Shown here: positions 1-6,804 of the stretch, piece by piece
How positions within the stretch are numbered: the stretch's first letter is position 1
Layout of the letters: the number at the start of each line of letters is the position of its first letter
NCBI GenBank assembly: GCA_003218615.1
Contig: QHOD01000018.1
Location: 1 to 12,144 of the forward strand
Length of the DNA stretch: 12,144 nucleotides
Reading direction: 5' to 3'
From: Verrucomicrobiota bacterium
Lineage (GTDB): Bacteria; Verrucomicrobiota; Verrucomicrobiia; Chthoniobacterales; UBA10450
Made by a program: the position numbers and the translations under genes
The notes under the pieces: generated by a model
Seen by the model: the letters and a program-made list of their open reading frames with translations, nothing else
Told to the model about the DNA's origin: nothing
The model's database searches: none

Positions 1-171
1 ATTGCCGATTTGCAGAAGCAGGAAGGCGTCCGCACGATCAAGCGAGCGCACATGCTTGGGTTCCTGGATCCCGATTTGCCAAAGCGCGGGACACAGCGGA
101 CGCTGATCGGCGAAGATTTGACCGCGGATTACACGGATAAAACGGATAAGCAACCCGAATTTTCGTCCTGA
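1..171 (+). CDS. C-terminal fragment of an unidentified protein
   Basis: Frame 1 is open from the first base to a TGA at 169-171, giving the last 56 residues of a gene that begins before the window. I do not recognise the family. The fragment contains the segment HMLGFLDPDLPKRGTQRTL, a plausible conserved tail. The final 16 or so residues (TADYTDKTDKQPEFSS) are encoded inside the left arm and loop of the palindromic element at 121-204. The natural C-terminus may therefore have ended near residue 40, and the rest may be a low-constraint extension created by repeat insertion. The reading frame is credible because it is uninterrupted and codon use resembles neighbouring genes, but 56 codons is little evidence. 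Confidence 0.55.
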   Translation: MADLQKQEGVRTIKRAHMLGFLDPDLPKRGTQRTLIGEDLTADYTDKTDKQPEFSS

Positions 172-204
172 AGCGTTATCCGTGCTATCCGTTTAATCCG
201 CGGT
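121..204. repeat. REP-like imperfect palindrome, 29-bp arms
   Basis: The left arm is 121-149 and the right arm 176-204, with a 26 nt loop. The arms pair at 26 of 29 positions. Each arm has an outer ACCGCGGATTA core followed by two tandem copies of an ACGGATA unit. The element contains the stop codon of the upstream partial gene and ends 20 bp before the next stop codon on the minus strand, so it sits between two convergent 3' ends. Transcribed, it would form a long hairpin able to stabilise or terminate messages from both sides. There is no strong U-tract, so a simple intrinsic terminator is not shown. Similar ACGGATAA-type palindromes are, from memory, common in verrucomicrobial genomes; this cannot be checked here. 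Confidence 0.8.
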
Positions 205-223
205 TCTGCTGTGTAGCGCAGCG

Positions 224-508
224 CTATTTTCCAAAGCTGGCGCGCTGCTTCTCTTTTTTCGCTTCGCAGTCTTCCCGCAGCCGGCGGATCTCCGAGTTAA
301 GCTGCTTCTCCAGTGATTCCACTTCCTCGACATTTCCAGCGCTTTGCGCTTTCCGAATCTGATCTTTTAGAAAAAGTTCTTTCTCGGCGATCTTCGCTCG
401 ATACGTAGAATCAATCTCCGCGATTTCTCTTTTTTGATCCTCGGTCAGCGAGACAGACGGCGATGCTTTTTCAAGCCGTTCCATCGCAAGTTCGTAAGCC
501 GATTTCAT
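224..508 (-). CDS. Small conserved coiled-coil protein
   Basis: This is a 94-residue protein starting MKSAYELAMERLEKA. It is charged, rich in Glu and Lys, and has no membrane segment or signal peptide. From about residue 22 (TEDQKREIAEID) to the end it has the spacing of a long helical coiled coil, including EKELFLKDQIRKAQSAGN and EEVESLEKQLNSEIRRLRED. The frame stays open upstream to 814, but that part is antisense to the HAD gene and has the wrong composition. I chose the ATG at 508 because it leaves the divergent HAD gene intact and is preceded by a purine-rich GAGAAGAGAA stretch. Similar short proteins occur in Verrucomicrobia as hypotheticals (recalled, not searched). Its function is unknown; a structural or scaffolding role is only a guess. 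Confidence 0.75.
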   Translation of the reverse strand: MKSAYELAMERLEKASPSVSLTEDQKREIAEIDSTYRAKIAEKELFLKDQIRKAQSAGNVEEVESLEKQLNSEIRRLREDCEAKKEKQRASFGK

Positions 509-563
509 TTCTCTTCTCTTACTCTTGCTCCTGCTCGTAATCGAATCAATCGTAAGATCGACA

Positions 564-1343
564 ATGCATATCCAACTTCTTAGCACCGATTTCGACGGCA
601 CCATTGTCTCGCGCGTGAGCGAGCCGGTCCTCGATCGACGATGCATGGAGCTGATCCGCGCAATGCAAGACGCTGGCGCGATTTGGGCGATCAACACCGG
701 TCGCTCGGTCGATCTTCTCGAATCCGGTCTTGCCGATTTCTCATTCCCGATCCGTCCGGATTTCATCCTTACGACCGAACGCGACGTTTTTCGTCCCGGG
801 CGAAATGGAGACAAATGGGAGCCGTTCGGCGATTGGAACGAGCGCTGCGCGCGCGATCACGCCGAATTGTTTTCTTCGGCCCAATCGGTCCTCGCCGAAG
901 TAATCGAGTTCGTGACGAAAAAAACAAAAGCGCGTCTGATTTACCATTCGGAAGGGCTCGAAGGTCTCGTTGCGGAAAACGATGAAGAAATGGAGCGCAT
1001 CACCGAATTTATCGAGCAAGCGCGAGCCGCGCACCCGAACTTGGATTATCAACTGAACACGGTTTACCTGCGTTTTTGCCACGCCGATTACCACAAAGGG
1101 GCGGCGCTGGCGGAGCTGGCGCGTCTTCTGGAAGTTCGACGCGAAAATATTTTCGCGTCGGGCGATCATCATAACGACATCTCGATGTTGGATGGAAAAG
1201 TCGCCGGAATGTCCTCATGTCCGGCGAATGCAATCGAAGAAGTGAAAGACGCCGTCCGTGCCGCTGGCGGCTACGTTGCCGAGAACGCACATGGCGCGGG
1301 TGTTTACGAGGCGCTGCTGCATTTTACCGGTAGGGACGATTAA
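564..1343 (+). CDS. HAD-superfamily hydrolase, Cof/sucrose-phosphatase-like (type IIB)
   Basis: This 259-residue cytosolic protein carries all four HAD motifs. Motif I is DFDGT at residues 9-13, with D9 as nucleophile and D11 as acid/base. Motif II is INTGR at 43-47. The motif III lysine is K178 in HKGAAL. Motif IV is GDHHNDISML at 200-209, with Mg-binding D201 and D205. The cap (about residues 80-175) lies between motifs II and III, as in type IIB enzymes. Members dephosphorylate sugar phosphates, phosphorylated cofactors or similar small molecules; the substrate cannot be read from sequence. The ATG at 564 is chosen because motif I then sits eight residues in, as usual. A TTG at 525 in the same frame would add 13 residues with no family match. 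The gene diverges from the coiled-coil gene across 55 bp. Confidence 0.88.
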   Translation: MHIQLLSTDFDGTIVSRVSEPVLDRRCMELIRAMQDAGAIWAINTGRSVDLLESGLADFSFPIRPDFILTTERDVFRPGRNGDKWEPFGDWNERCARDHAELFSSAQSVLAEVIEFVTKKTKARLIYHSEGLEGLVAENDEEMERITEFIEQARAAHPNLDYQLNTVYLRFCHADYHKGAALAELARLLEVRRENIFASGDHHNDISMLDGKVAGMSSCPANAIEEVKDAVRAAGGYVAENAHGAGVYEALLHFTGRDD

Positions 1344-1401
1344 GCTCAATCGCCGGCCCCCTGATGCAACCACGCGCTGACGGGCGGTTCGGGTGCCCCT
1401 C

Positions 1402-2133
1402 CTACCTGCTCTCCGTTGTGGCTAATGCCAGCGGCGCATCGGCCTCAATTTTTCCGGCAAAGCGATTGGTCATATAAGTCAAAAGCAGCACCCAAAAGGA
1501 AAGCGCGAGTCCGAACAGCGGAAATTGGAGCGCGAGGGGCAGTGAATAGATGATTGCCATCAGCGGAATCCAGACCGCCCATGTCGCCAGCAAAGTCGGC
1601 ACAATTTTGTCCCGGTAATGTTGCCACGTGAAGAGGTCGTGAACCGGGCGCATTGAGACGCCGCTATTTTTCCATTCATAGGTGAGCACACCGAAGGGAG
1701 CGGCAAAAAATGGATTGTAAGCAAACTGATCGACACAAATTTTGGCGGCGACTACTGGCAACGTTACCACGTCGCCCAACCAGGCGGCTTCACCGCGATA
1801 CAAAAGATCGACAAGTGTTCCGTCGAATCCCCAGACTGGTATCGTAAAAAAGAGGTTGCGAAGATTCCGTAGCTTTGGCCGTCCACGCTGAAAGAAAAGA
1901 ATCAAGAATAACTCGGGAATGAGCGCGCCTGCAGTGATAGACGCGGCGACTACAAAGAGCAGTCCGTGCCGGTGCTTGAACGCGGCAAGTTGTAAAAAGG
2001 CCGAGGAGATGCTGTTACTCGTGTAATAACCGATCAGCAGCGCAAGCATGATTGCTTGAATAATGAGGGCAGGGACAGCGTTTGCGCGTGCGGCTTCCCA
2101 ACCGAGTGTTAGCGGCGTTGGCGTTCTCTGCAT
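1402..2133 (-). CDS. Mpv17/PMP22-like integral membrane protein
   Basis: This 243-residue protein has about four to five hydrophobic segments, near 20-36, 56-80, 122-150, 178-200 and 202-222. The C-terminal half has the pattern of the Mpv17/PMP22 family: K131-x3-D135-Q136 followed by P141 (AKICVDQFAYNPFFAAPFG), then TLLATWAVWIP (180-190), a short LP-containing link (LPLALQFPLF, 198-207) and FWVLLLTYMTNR (213-224). In eukaryotes the corresponding stretches read like DQ-x4-P-FF-x-APF, PTLLANW-x-VWP and FW-x-TYLS. Family members are channel-like proteins of mitochondrial and peroxisomal membranes whose transported substrate is debated; a bacterial role is unknown. The gene lies 67 bp downstream of a small lipoprotein gene on the same strand and may be co-transcribed. 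The ribosome binding site is weak. Assignment rests on motif reading only. Confidence 0.65.
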   Translation of the reverse strand: MQRTPTPLTLGWEAARANAVPALIIQAIMLALLIGYYTSNSISSAFLQLAAFKHRHGLLFVVAASITAGALIPELFLILFFQRGRPKLRNLRNLFFTIPVWGFDGTLVDLLYRGEAAWLGDVVTLPVVAAKICVDQFAYNPFFAAPFGVLTYEWKNSGVSMRPVHDLFTWQHYRDKIVPTLLATWAVWIPLMAIIYSLPLALQFPLFGLALSFWVLLLTYMTNRFAGKIEADAPLALATTESR

Positions 2134-2200
2134 CGCCGCTGATAGTTCTCGGCGTCAGCCAGCGATCAAGCAGAATCTGGTGCCGTGGAAGCGGCAAAAA

Positions 2201-2404
2201 TTACCAGTGAACGCTTCCGCTGGACCCGGGCGCCCCCGGAGCAAAATTCCCTTGGTCGGGAATTTTTTCGCCCGGCACGGTTGCGGCGGATTGCGAGCCG
2301 GGTTGCTCGGTGACGTCCTCATCGCGCGAAACACAGCCCGAGATCAGAATTCCGCTGGTCAAAAACAAAACTCCATAAACTGCAAAGCGTTTGAACACGG
2401 CCAA
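2201..2404 (-). CDS. Small lipoprotein with TTG start
   Basis: This 67-residue protein has a basic N-terminus (KR at residues 5-6), a hydrophobic stretch (about 8-20) and a lipobox I21-S22-G23-C24. It should be lipidated at C24 and leave a mature chain of only 44 residues, rich in Gly, Pro, Ser and acidic residues, with no predicted fold. The start is TTG at 2404. It is favoured because an AGAGG sequence lies nine bases upstream; a GTG at 2398, two codons further in, is the alternative. It precedes the Mpv17-like gene on the same strand. It is divergent from rlmN, with 49 bp between starts. Function unknown. It may be a small envelope lipoprotein of the kind that often goes unannotated. Confidence 0.65.
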   Translation of the reverse strand: MAVFKRFAVYGVLFLTSGILISGCVSRDEDVTEQPGSQSAATVPGEKIPDQGNFAPGAPGSSGSVHW

Positions 2405-2413
2405 CGAACCTAA

Positions 2414-2418
2414 CCTCT
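2414..2418 (-). promoter_or_regulatory. Ribosome binding site supporting the TTG start
   Basis: On the minus strand this reads AGAGG, nine bases before the TTG at 2404. It is the main reason to prefer TTG over the in-frame GTG at 2398. Confidence 0.5.
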
Positions 2419-2453
2419 AGGCTATTTGATGCAAGCTCTGCCATCCGCTAAGC

Positions 2454-3548
2454 TTGACCGTGAAGGCCACTGAGAAGATCGAGATCAAATCCCTCCTGTT
2501 TAGCGAGCTGCAAACGGAGCTTCAAGGCCTGGCCGAGCGCTCTTATCGCGCTGATCAAATCGTGGACTGGCTATACAAAAAGCGCGTTGATTCAATCGAG
2601 AAAATGACCGACCTGCCGCTGTCGTTGCGGAAGCGGTTCGCCGACAGATTTTCCTTCAGCAAGATCGACATCGTACGCGTGCTCGGATCGCGCGACACCA
2701 CACGGAAATTTCTTTTTCGTTTGAGCGATGGAAATTTGATCGAGTCGGTTTTGATTCCGGCGTCACCCGCGCTTTACGGCGAAAAATCGGATCGCCAGAC
2801 AATTTGTATTTCGACACAAGTCGGATGCGCCTATGGCTGCAAATTTTGCGCCAGCGGCTTGGAAGGGTTTTCTCGCAATCTGTGCGCGAACGAAATTGTC
2901 GATCAAATCATCGCGATCGAGCGCGCAAGCGGGGAGAAGATCGACAACATCGTTTTCATGGGAATGGGCGAACCCCTCGCGAATTTGAAGAACGTGATTC
3001 GTGCGATTCGAATCATTAACGCTTCGTGGGGTCTCAGGATAGGCGCACGGCACATTACCGTTTCGACCAGCGGCCTGGCGCCGCAAATTAAAAAACTTGC
3101 AGACGAACCGTTGCAAATTCGTCTTGCTGTCTCTTTGCATGGAGCCACTGATGAGGTGCGAAACCAAATCATGCCAATCAACCGCCGCTACAACGTCGAG
3201 ACATTGCTGTCGGCTTGTGATTACTACGTCGCGCATAAGAAGCAGCGGCTCACCTTCGAATATATTTTGATCGCCGGTGTAAACGACGCCGACACGCAGG
3301 CGCATCTTCTCGCGCAGCACGCCAGAAGGCTTTCCGCAAAAGTGAATTTGATTCCGTATAACGCCGTCGAGGGTCTGGAATGGTCCCGACCGTCGCGCAA
3401 TCGACAGGAAAAGTTTTTGTCGATCTTACGTGCGGAAGGAGTTCCGGCTACGCTGCGGCGCGAAAAAGGCCACGATATCGACGCCGCCTGCGGGCAATTG
3501 CGATTGCAAACCAGTCGGCAGGAGCGACGGCGGGCCGTCCCCGCTTAG
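2454..3548 (+). CDS. rlmN: Dual-specificity 23S rRNA/tRNA adenine C2-methyltransferase RlmN
   Basis: RlmN is a radical-SAM enzyme that methylates C2 of A2503 in 23S rRNA and, in characterised members, A37 of tRNAs. The 364-residue length is normal. The 4Fe-4S motif CxxxCxxC is C125, C129 and C132 (GCAYGCKFC). The two mechanistic cysteines are also present: C118 (TICIST), and C346 in the near-invariant DIDAACGQL. Other family landmarks are MGMGEPLAN (the SAM-binding GEP) and SLHGATDEVRNQIMPINRRYN. The N-terminal helical domain (about 12-75) contains the usual RADQIVDWLYKK. The start is TTG at 2454 (or GTG at 2460); an in-frame TGA at 2427 rules out a longer protein, and no ATG is suitably placed. 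The stop is 3 bp from the stop of the convergent oxidoreductase gene. Confidence 0.95.
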   Translation: MTVKATEKIEIKSLLFSELQTELQGLAERSYRADQIVDWLYKKRVDSIEKMTDLPLSLRKRFADRFSFSKIDIVRVLGSRDTTRKFLFRLSDGNLIESVLIPASPALYGEKSDRQTICISTQVGCAYGCKFCASGLEGFSRNLCANEIVDQIIAIERASGEKIDNIVFMGMGEPLANLKNVIRAIRIINASWGLRIGARHITVSTSGLAPQIKKLADEPLQIRLAVSLHGATDEVRNQIMPINRRYNVETLLSACDYYVAHKKQRLTFEYILIAGVNDADTQAHLLAQHARRLSAKVNLIPYNAVEGLEWSRPSRNRQEKFLSILRAEGVPATLRREKGHDIDAACGQLRLQTSRQERRRAVPA

Positions 3549-3551
3549 CCT

Positions 3552-5252
3552 TCAAGCAAAAGTGCCGAGGGCTTCGTGCACGCCGGCGATTGCCATGCCA
3601 CCTTCGCCGACAGCAGCGGCGCAACGCTTCACCGATCCTGAGCGCACATCGCCTGCCGCAAAAATACCCGGGCAGCTCGTTTCGAGGGGCCCTGGTGGAC
3701 GTTTGCTCTCTTTCCATGCTGGCGCCCGGGCGACTGCATGTCCTGTCTTGATGAATCCTTTTTCATCGCGTTCGATCTGAGGCGGCAGCCAATCTGTGCA
3801 GGGTTTCGCACCGATCATGGAAAAAACGGCCGGTGTTTCTACAACGCGCCGCTCGCGCGTCTGCGTATTCTCGAGCTCTACGGCTTCGAGCATTTTGCCG
3901 CCAGTCATTCTGCGAATCTCGGTGTGGGACAGGAGCTCAATGTTTTCGCACGTCTGCACGCGACGCGCGAGATAGCTCGACATACTTTTCGAGAGATCGT
4001 CGCCGCGGATGACGAGCAACACTTTCGCCGCGCCCTCGGAAAGGAACATGGCGGCTTGTCCTGCCGAATTACCGCCGCCAGCCACGATGACTGTTTGTCC
4101 CCTACAGAGCCGGCCTTCAAATGCCGTCGCGGCGTAGTAAACGCCCGATCCCTCGAACTGCTCGCGACCGTCTGCGTTCAATCGCCGATAATCTGCACCG
4201 GTCGCAATGAGGAGACATTTCGCCCGCAGGGTACAAAAGCAACCCTCGACTTGAAGGCTGGCACGATATTCCTCGCCGTCGTGATAGTCGAGCGAAAGCG
4301 CCTGTGCTGGCGTGGAAAATTTTGCACCGAATCGATAGGCCTGAAGCTGTGCGCGATAGGTCAAGTCTCCGCCGTTAATTCCGGTTGGGAAACCGAAAAA
4401 GTTTTCGATCAGTGAAGAGGACCCGGCCTGTCCTCCAGGAGCGTAGCTTTCCAGAACGACGGTTTTCAATCCCTCGGACGCCGCATAAACCGCTGCGGCC
4501 AGACCTGCCGGACCGGCGCCAACAATCGTCAAGTCGCAGGTAATTTCGCTTTCGCCCTCGTCCGCCAGCGAGCGAAGCAAGCCGGCCACTTGCGCAACTT
4601 CGCGGAGCGAGGGCCGACGCAGCGGGGCGCCGGTCGCGGCGAGGAGAGTCGGTAAATCGCGACTCGTTAAATGCAGCCGCTGACAGAGCGCCTGGCCCTG
4701 CTCACTTTCGAATTCGATCAGCCGATGCGGAATGCGATTCTTGTCGAGAAAATCATCGAGCTGATGTCCCTCGCGCGAGTCCCGCAACGCGATGATGCGC
4801 AGTCCGCCGAACTCGCGGTCGCGCGTTAGCCGCCGCCGGCGCATGATTAACGCGTTGACAATCGGGCCGCCCAAACCGGGTAGTTCCGCGAGCGCTCGCC
4901 GGATTTCGGCTGCCGGGACTTCCAGAATTTCGGCCTCTTCAGACTTCACGCGCGCTGTGGCCAGCGCGGAGGTGCCTTGCAACATCGCAACATCGCCGAT
5001 GAAGTCGCGCTCCCTGCCCGTGGCGAGAATTTGCTCCCTGCCTTCCCGCGCTTCAAAGACTTCGGTTTCGCCGCGCAAAATAACGGTGAGCCCGAGATCG
5101 CGTTGCCCTGCCTTGAAGATAAACTCTCCGCGCTGCAATGTGCGCCGCTTCCCCAAAGGTTCCAGCAACGCCAGCTGGCGATCGTCGAGTTTCGGATGGG
5201 CGATGCTCTCCGTATCGCGATAGAATTGCTCGTCCTTTTCTTCGTCAGTCAT
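3552..5252 (-). CDS. Three-domain fusion: cNMP-binding-like, glutaredoxin-like, thioredoxin-reductase-like FAD oxidoreductase
   Basis: The 566-residue protein has three parts. Residues 20-140 resemble a CRP-type cyclic-nucleotide-binding fold (RGEFIFKAGQ; FIGDVAMLQGTSALATARV). Residues 150-225 look like a glutaredoxin/thioredoxin fold, with a cis-Pro-like LPTLL at 200-204 but no CxxC. Residues 238-566 are a thioredoxin-reductase-like flavoprotein: FAD-binding GAGPAG (245-250), PGGQAG, IATGA (349-353), NAD(P)-binding AGGGNSAGQAA (391-401) and GIFAAGDVR (529-537). The usual CATC disulfide is replaced by YYAATA (372-377), so it cannot act as a standard thioredoxin reductase. The cNMP pocket has Asp for the usual Glu and appears to lack the phosphate-binding Arg. 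Related fusions, some with response-regulator domains, exist in bacteria; function is unproven. No signal peptide: cytosolic. Start ATG at 5252 without a strong ribosome site. Confidence 0.88.
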   Translation of the reverse strand: MTDEEKDEQFYRDTESIAHPKLDDRQLALLEPLGKRRTLQRGEFIFKAGQRDLGLTVILRGETEVFEAREGREQILATGRERDFIGDVAMLQGTSALATARVKSEEAEILEVPAAEIRRALAELPGLGGPIVNALIMRRRRLTRDREFGGLRIIALRDSREGHQLDDFLDKNRIPHRLIEFESEQGQALCQRLHLTSRDLPTLLAATGAPLRRPSLREVAQVAGLLRSLADEGESEITCDLTIVGAGPAGLAAAVYAASEGLKTVVLESYAPGGQAGSSSLIENFFGFPTGINGGDLTYRAQLQAYRFGAKFSTPAQALSLDYHDGEEYRASLQVEGCFCTLRAKCLLIATGADYRRLNADGREQFEGSGVYYAATAFEGRLCRGQTVIVAGGGNSAGQAAMFLSEGAAKVLLVIRGDDLSKSMSSYLARRVQTCENIELLSHTEIRRMTGGKMLEAVELENTQTRERRVVETPAVFSMIGAKPCTDWLPPQIERDEKGFIKTGHAVARAPAWKESKRPPGPLETSCPGIFAAGDVRSGSVKRCAAAVGEGGMAIAGVHEALGTFA

Positions 5253-5496
5253 GAGATCGATTGCCCCGGCAAATCCCGGAGCAGAGCGGCGGCATTTGCG
5301 CAGCTTACGCGCACATCTGGGAGTCGGTCAAAAACGGGCGCGACTTGAGCCATCCTCGAATGGCGTTTCACAGAATGGAGCCGGCGCGTGCCGAGCGACA
5401 TAGACGGGCAGGCCGAAGGCCGAGCGAGTGGGAGCGAGCGAGTCAAACGCCATACAAAACTTTTGCGCCGAGACGGAAGCTGACGTTTAGTCGAAT
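5253..5496. other. Divergent intergenic region (244 bp)
   Basis: This lies between the starts of the oxidoreductase (minus) and the acidic hypothetical protein (plus), so it should contain promoters for both. I could not pick a convincing -35/-10 pair. Its right half is the folded repeat element at 5360-5453. Plus-strand frames are open here but are rich in Arg and Ser and continue out of frame into the next gene, so I do not call a gene. Confidence 0.6.
5360..5453. repeat. Palindrome-closed repeat element in a divergent promoter region
   Basis: A perfect 9 bp inverted repeat (ATGGCGTTT at 5360-5368, AAACGCCAT at 5445-5453) encloses 76 bp. Inside are a GGCC-GAA-GGCC hairpin (5411-5421), a second small GGC/GCC hairpin (5383-5392), a direct repeat of GCCGAGCGA (5390-5398 and 5419-5427) and a direct repeat of GAGCGAGT (5422-5429 and 5436-5443). 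The G/A-rich right half differs from its surroundings. It could be a structured RNA leader for the downstream gene, a REP or MITE-like repeat, or a DNA-level cruciform. It is not a recognised tRNA or riboswitch. Confidence 0.55.
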
Positions 5497-6165
5497 ATGG
5501 CCGGTTACGAGGGCGAGTCCGAACGGATGTGGGATGAGTATGACTGGGAGCGTTTTCTCCGGGAACAGGATCAAAAAACCGAGAAGTACATGCAGCTGCT
5601 GGAGAAGTACCTCGATGATCCGCAGCGGGATGAAATCATCGCCCGTGAAATGGGCTGGACGCAACTGCTGGACGCCAAGGATTGGAGCGCGGAGGTCGAT
5701 GCGCTACTCGATGAAGACCCAGAGGAAGATGACGATCTCGAGCCGGACCAGGGAGCGAAATCAGTCGAGACATTCGAAGAGCACAGCCTGTATCGCGCCG
5801 CATTTGCCCTCACAATTTGGATCGACCAACTGTTCGATCAAAAGCCTTTGCTCCAAAACGAGCCGGCGGCGATAAAATTGGCTACGCACTCTGCGCTGGC
5901 CAGCGCCAAGCTGGCCGCCGCTCTGAGCGGCGACGATGTCGATGAAATCGGAATGACAATTGCGTACTTAAAGAGAGCGTTGAAGGCGATCACCATTTCG
6001 ATGGACGCAGCGGCGCAGCTTCTATCGGAAAAGCTGATTACCAGGGCGCAGCATTCGGTCCTGCAACAGCGGCTCTTTCAGGTGCGCGATGGAATCATCA
6101 CGCTGATGGGTGAATATCGCAGCGAGTGGCGCCGCCGTTTCGGCTCCGAAGGCTATCGGAGTTGA
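5497..6165 (+). CDS. Acidic conserved hypothetical protein, first gene of the sigma-factor operon
   Basis: The 222-residue soluble protein has no signal peptide, membrane segment or cysteine. The N-terminal part (11-60) is rich in charged and aromatic residues (MWDEYDWERFLREQDQKTEKY, then DEIIAREMGW). An acidic linker follows (about 66-84, DALLDEDPEEDDDLEPD). The C-terminal part (95-215) is helical and Ala/Leu-rich, with four to five probable helices. No family with known function is recognised. The start is ATG at 5497; ATG at 5527 (MWDEYDW) is an equally possible start and neither has a clear ribosome site. The sigma-factor gene begins 27 bp after its stop on the same strand, so the two are probably co-transcribed. 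The protein may be linked to that regulatory system, or it may simply share the promoter. Confidence 0.8.
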   Translation: MAGYEGESERMWDEYDWERFLREQDQKTEKYMQLLEKYLDDPQRDEIIAREMGWTQLLDAKDWSAEVDALLDEDPEEDDDLEPDQGAKSVETFEEHSLYRAAFALTIWIDQLFDQKPLLQNEPAAIKLATHSALASAKLAAALSGDDVDEIGMTIAYLKRALKAITISMDAAAQLLSEKLITRAQHSVLQQRLFQVRDGIITLMGEYRSEWRRRFGSEGYRS

Positions 6166-6192
6166 ATGAAATAGGGCCAGCTCCGTCTAAGG

Positions 6193-6804
6193 ATGCAAAC
6201 GGAAGCGACTCTGGCTCAGGCCGATGTGTCGGAATTGGACTTGGTAAGACGATGCCAGGCCGGTGATACAGAAGCATTTGATGAGCTGGTCACTCGTTAC
6301 CGAACACGAGTATTCAGCATGATTTACAACATGGTCCACAGCGAGCAGGACGCCTGGGACTTGGCTCAAGACAGCTTCGTGAAAGCGTGGAAGTCGATCA
6401 AACGCTTTCGGGGGCGATCTTCGTTTTATACCTGGATTTACCGAATCGTGATGAACGTAACCATCGATTGGCTGCGGAAAAAACGGGTGAAAGGCGGAAG
6501 CGCCGAGTTCGATGACGCAGTCGAATTAAAGCAAATCGATCCAGCGTCGAAAACAGTGCCGAAAGCGGACGCATTGCCATATGAGACAATGCAGCGGACC
6601 GAGATTCGAGCGCGGATCGAAAAGGCGATTGCTCAACTTTCGCCAGAGCATCGCGCAGTAATTTTGATGAAAGAGATTGAAGAAATGCAATATCACGAAA
6701 TCGCGGAAACGCTCGGCTGCTCCATTGGCACCGTAATGTCGCGCCTCTTTTATGCGCGCAAGAAATTGCAAAATTTATTGAGGGATGTTTATGAAAACAT
6801 TTGA
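6193..6804 (+). CDS. ECF (RpoE-type) RNA polymerase sigma factor
   Basis: This is a 203-residue alternative sigma factor. Region 2 (about 26-98) contains FDELVTRYRTRVFSMIYNM, the core-binding DAWDLAQDSFVKAWKSI and the promoter -10 binding segment RGRSSFYTWIYRIVMNVTIDWLRKKR. Region 4 (about 134-192) has QLSPEHRAVILMKEIEEMQYHEIAETLGCSIGTVMSRLFYARKKL, with the helix-turn-helix near 165-191 for the -35 element. Region 3 is absent and the linker is short, as is usual for ECF factors. It should direct polymerase to a small regulon, possibly including its own operon. The start is ATG at 6193, with AAGG immediately before it, too close to be an ideal ribosome site; translation may be coupled to the preceding gene. 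The downstream partner overlaps its 3' end, the standard sigma/anti-sigma arrangement. Confidence 0.93.
   Translation: MQTEATLAQADVSELDLVRRCQAGDTEAFDELVTRYRTRVFSMIYNMVHSEQDAWDLAQDSFVKAWKSIKRFRGRSSFYTWIYRIVMNVTIDWLRKKRVKGGSAEFDDAVELKQIDPASKTVPKADALPYETMQRTEIRARIEKAIAQLSPEHRAVILMKEIEEMQYHEIAETLGCSIGTVMSRLFYARKKLQNLLRDVYENI
6781..6784 (+). promoter_or_regulatory. Ribosome binding site deciding the anti-sigma start
   Basis: AGGG lies six bases before ATG 6791 but touches the in-frame ATG at 6785. This favours 6791 as the true start. Confidence 0.5.

Noticed and set aside
509..814. N-terminal extension of the coiled-coil gene to 814
   Set aside because: It overlaps the HAD gene's catalytic N-terminus on the opposite strand and is Arg/Ser-rich low-complexity sequence unlike the rest of the protein.
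3738..4415. Plus-strand 225-codon frame opposite the oxidoreductase
   Set aside because: It is antisense to the FAD/NAD domain, whose motifs are intact. No domain is recognisable in the antisense frame.
5261..5875. Plus-strand 204-codon frame across the intergenic region
   Set aside because: It is Arg/Ser-rich and overlaps the acidic hypothetical gene in another frame. It reads as a shadow of that gene plus the repeat element.
6158..6190. Possible ECF-type autoregulatory promoter (GGAGTT ... GTCTAA) before the sigma gene
   Set aside because: The spacer is 21 bp, too long for ECF promoters, and the start would leave almost no leader.
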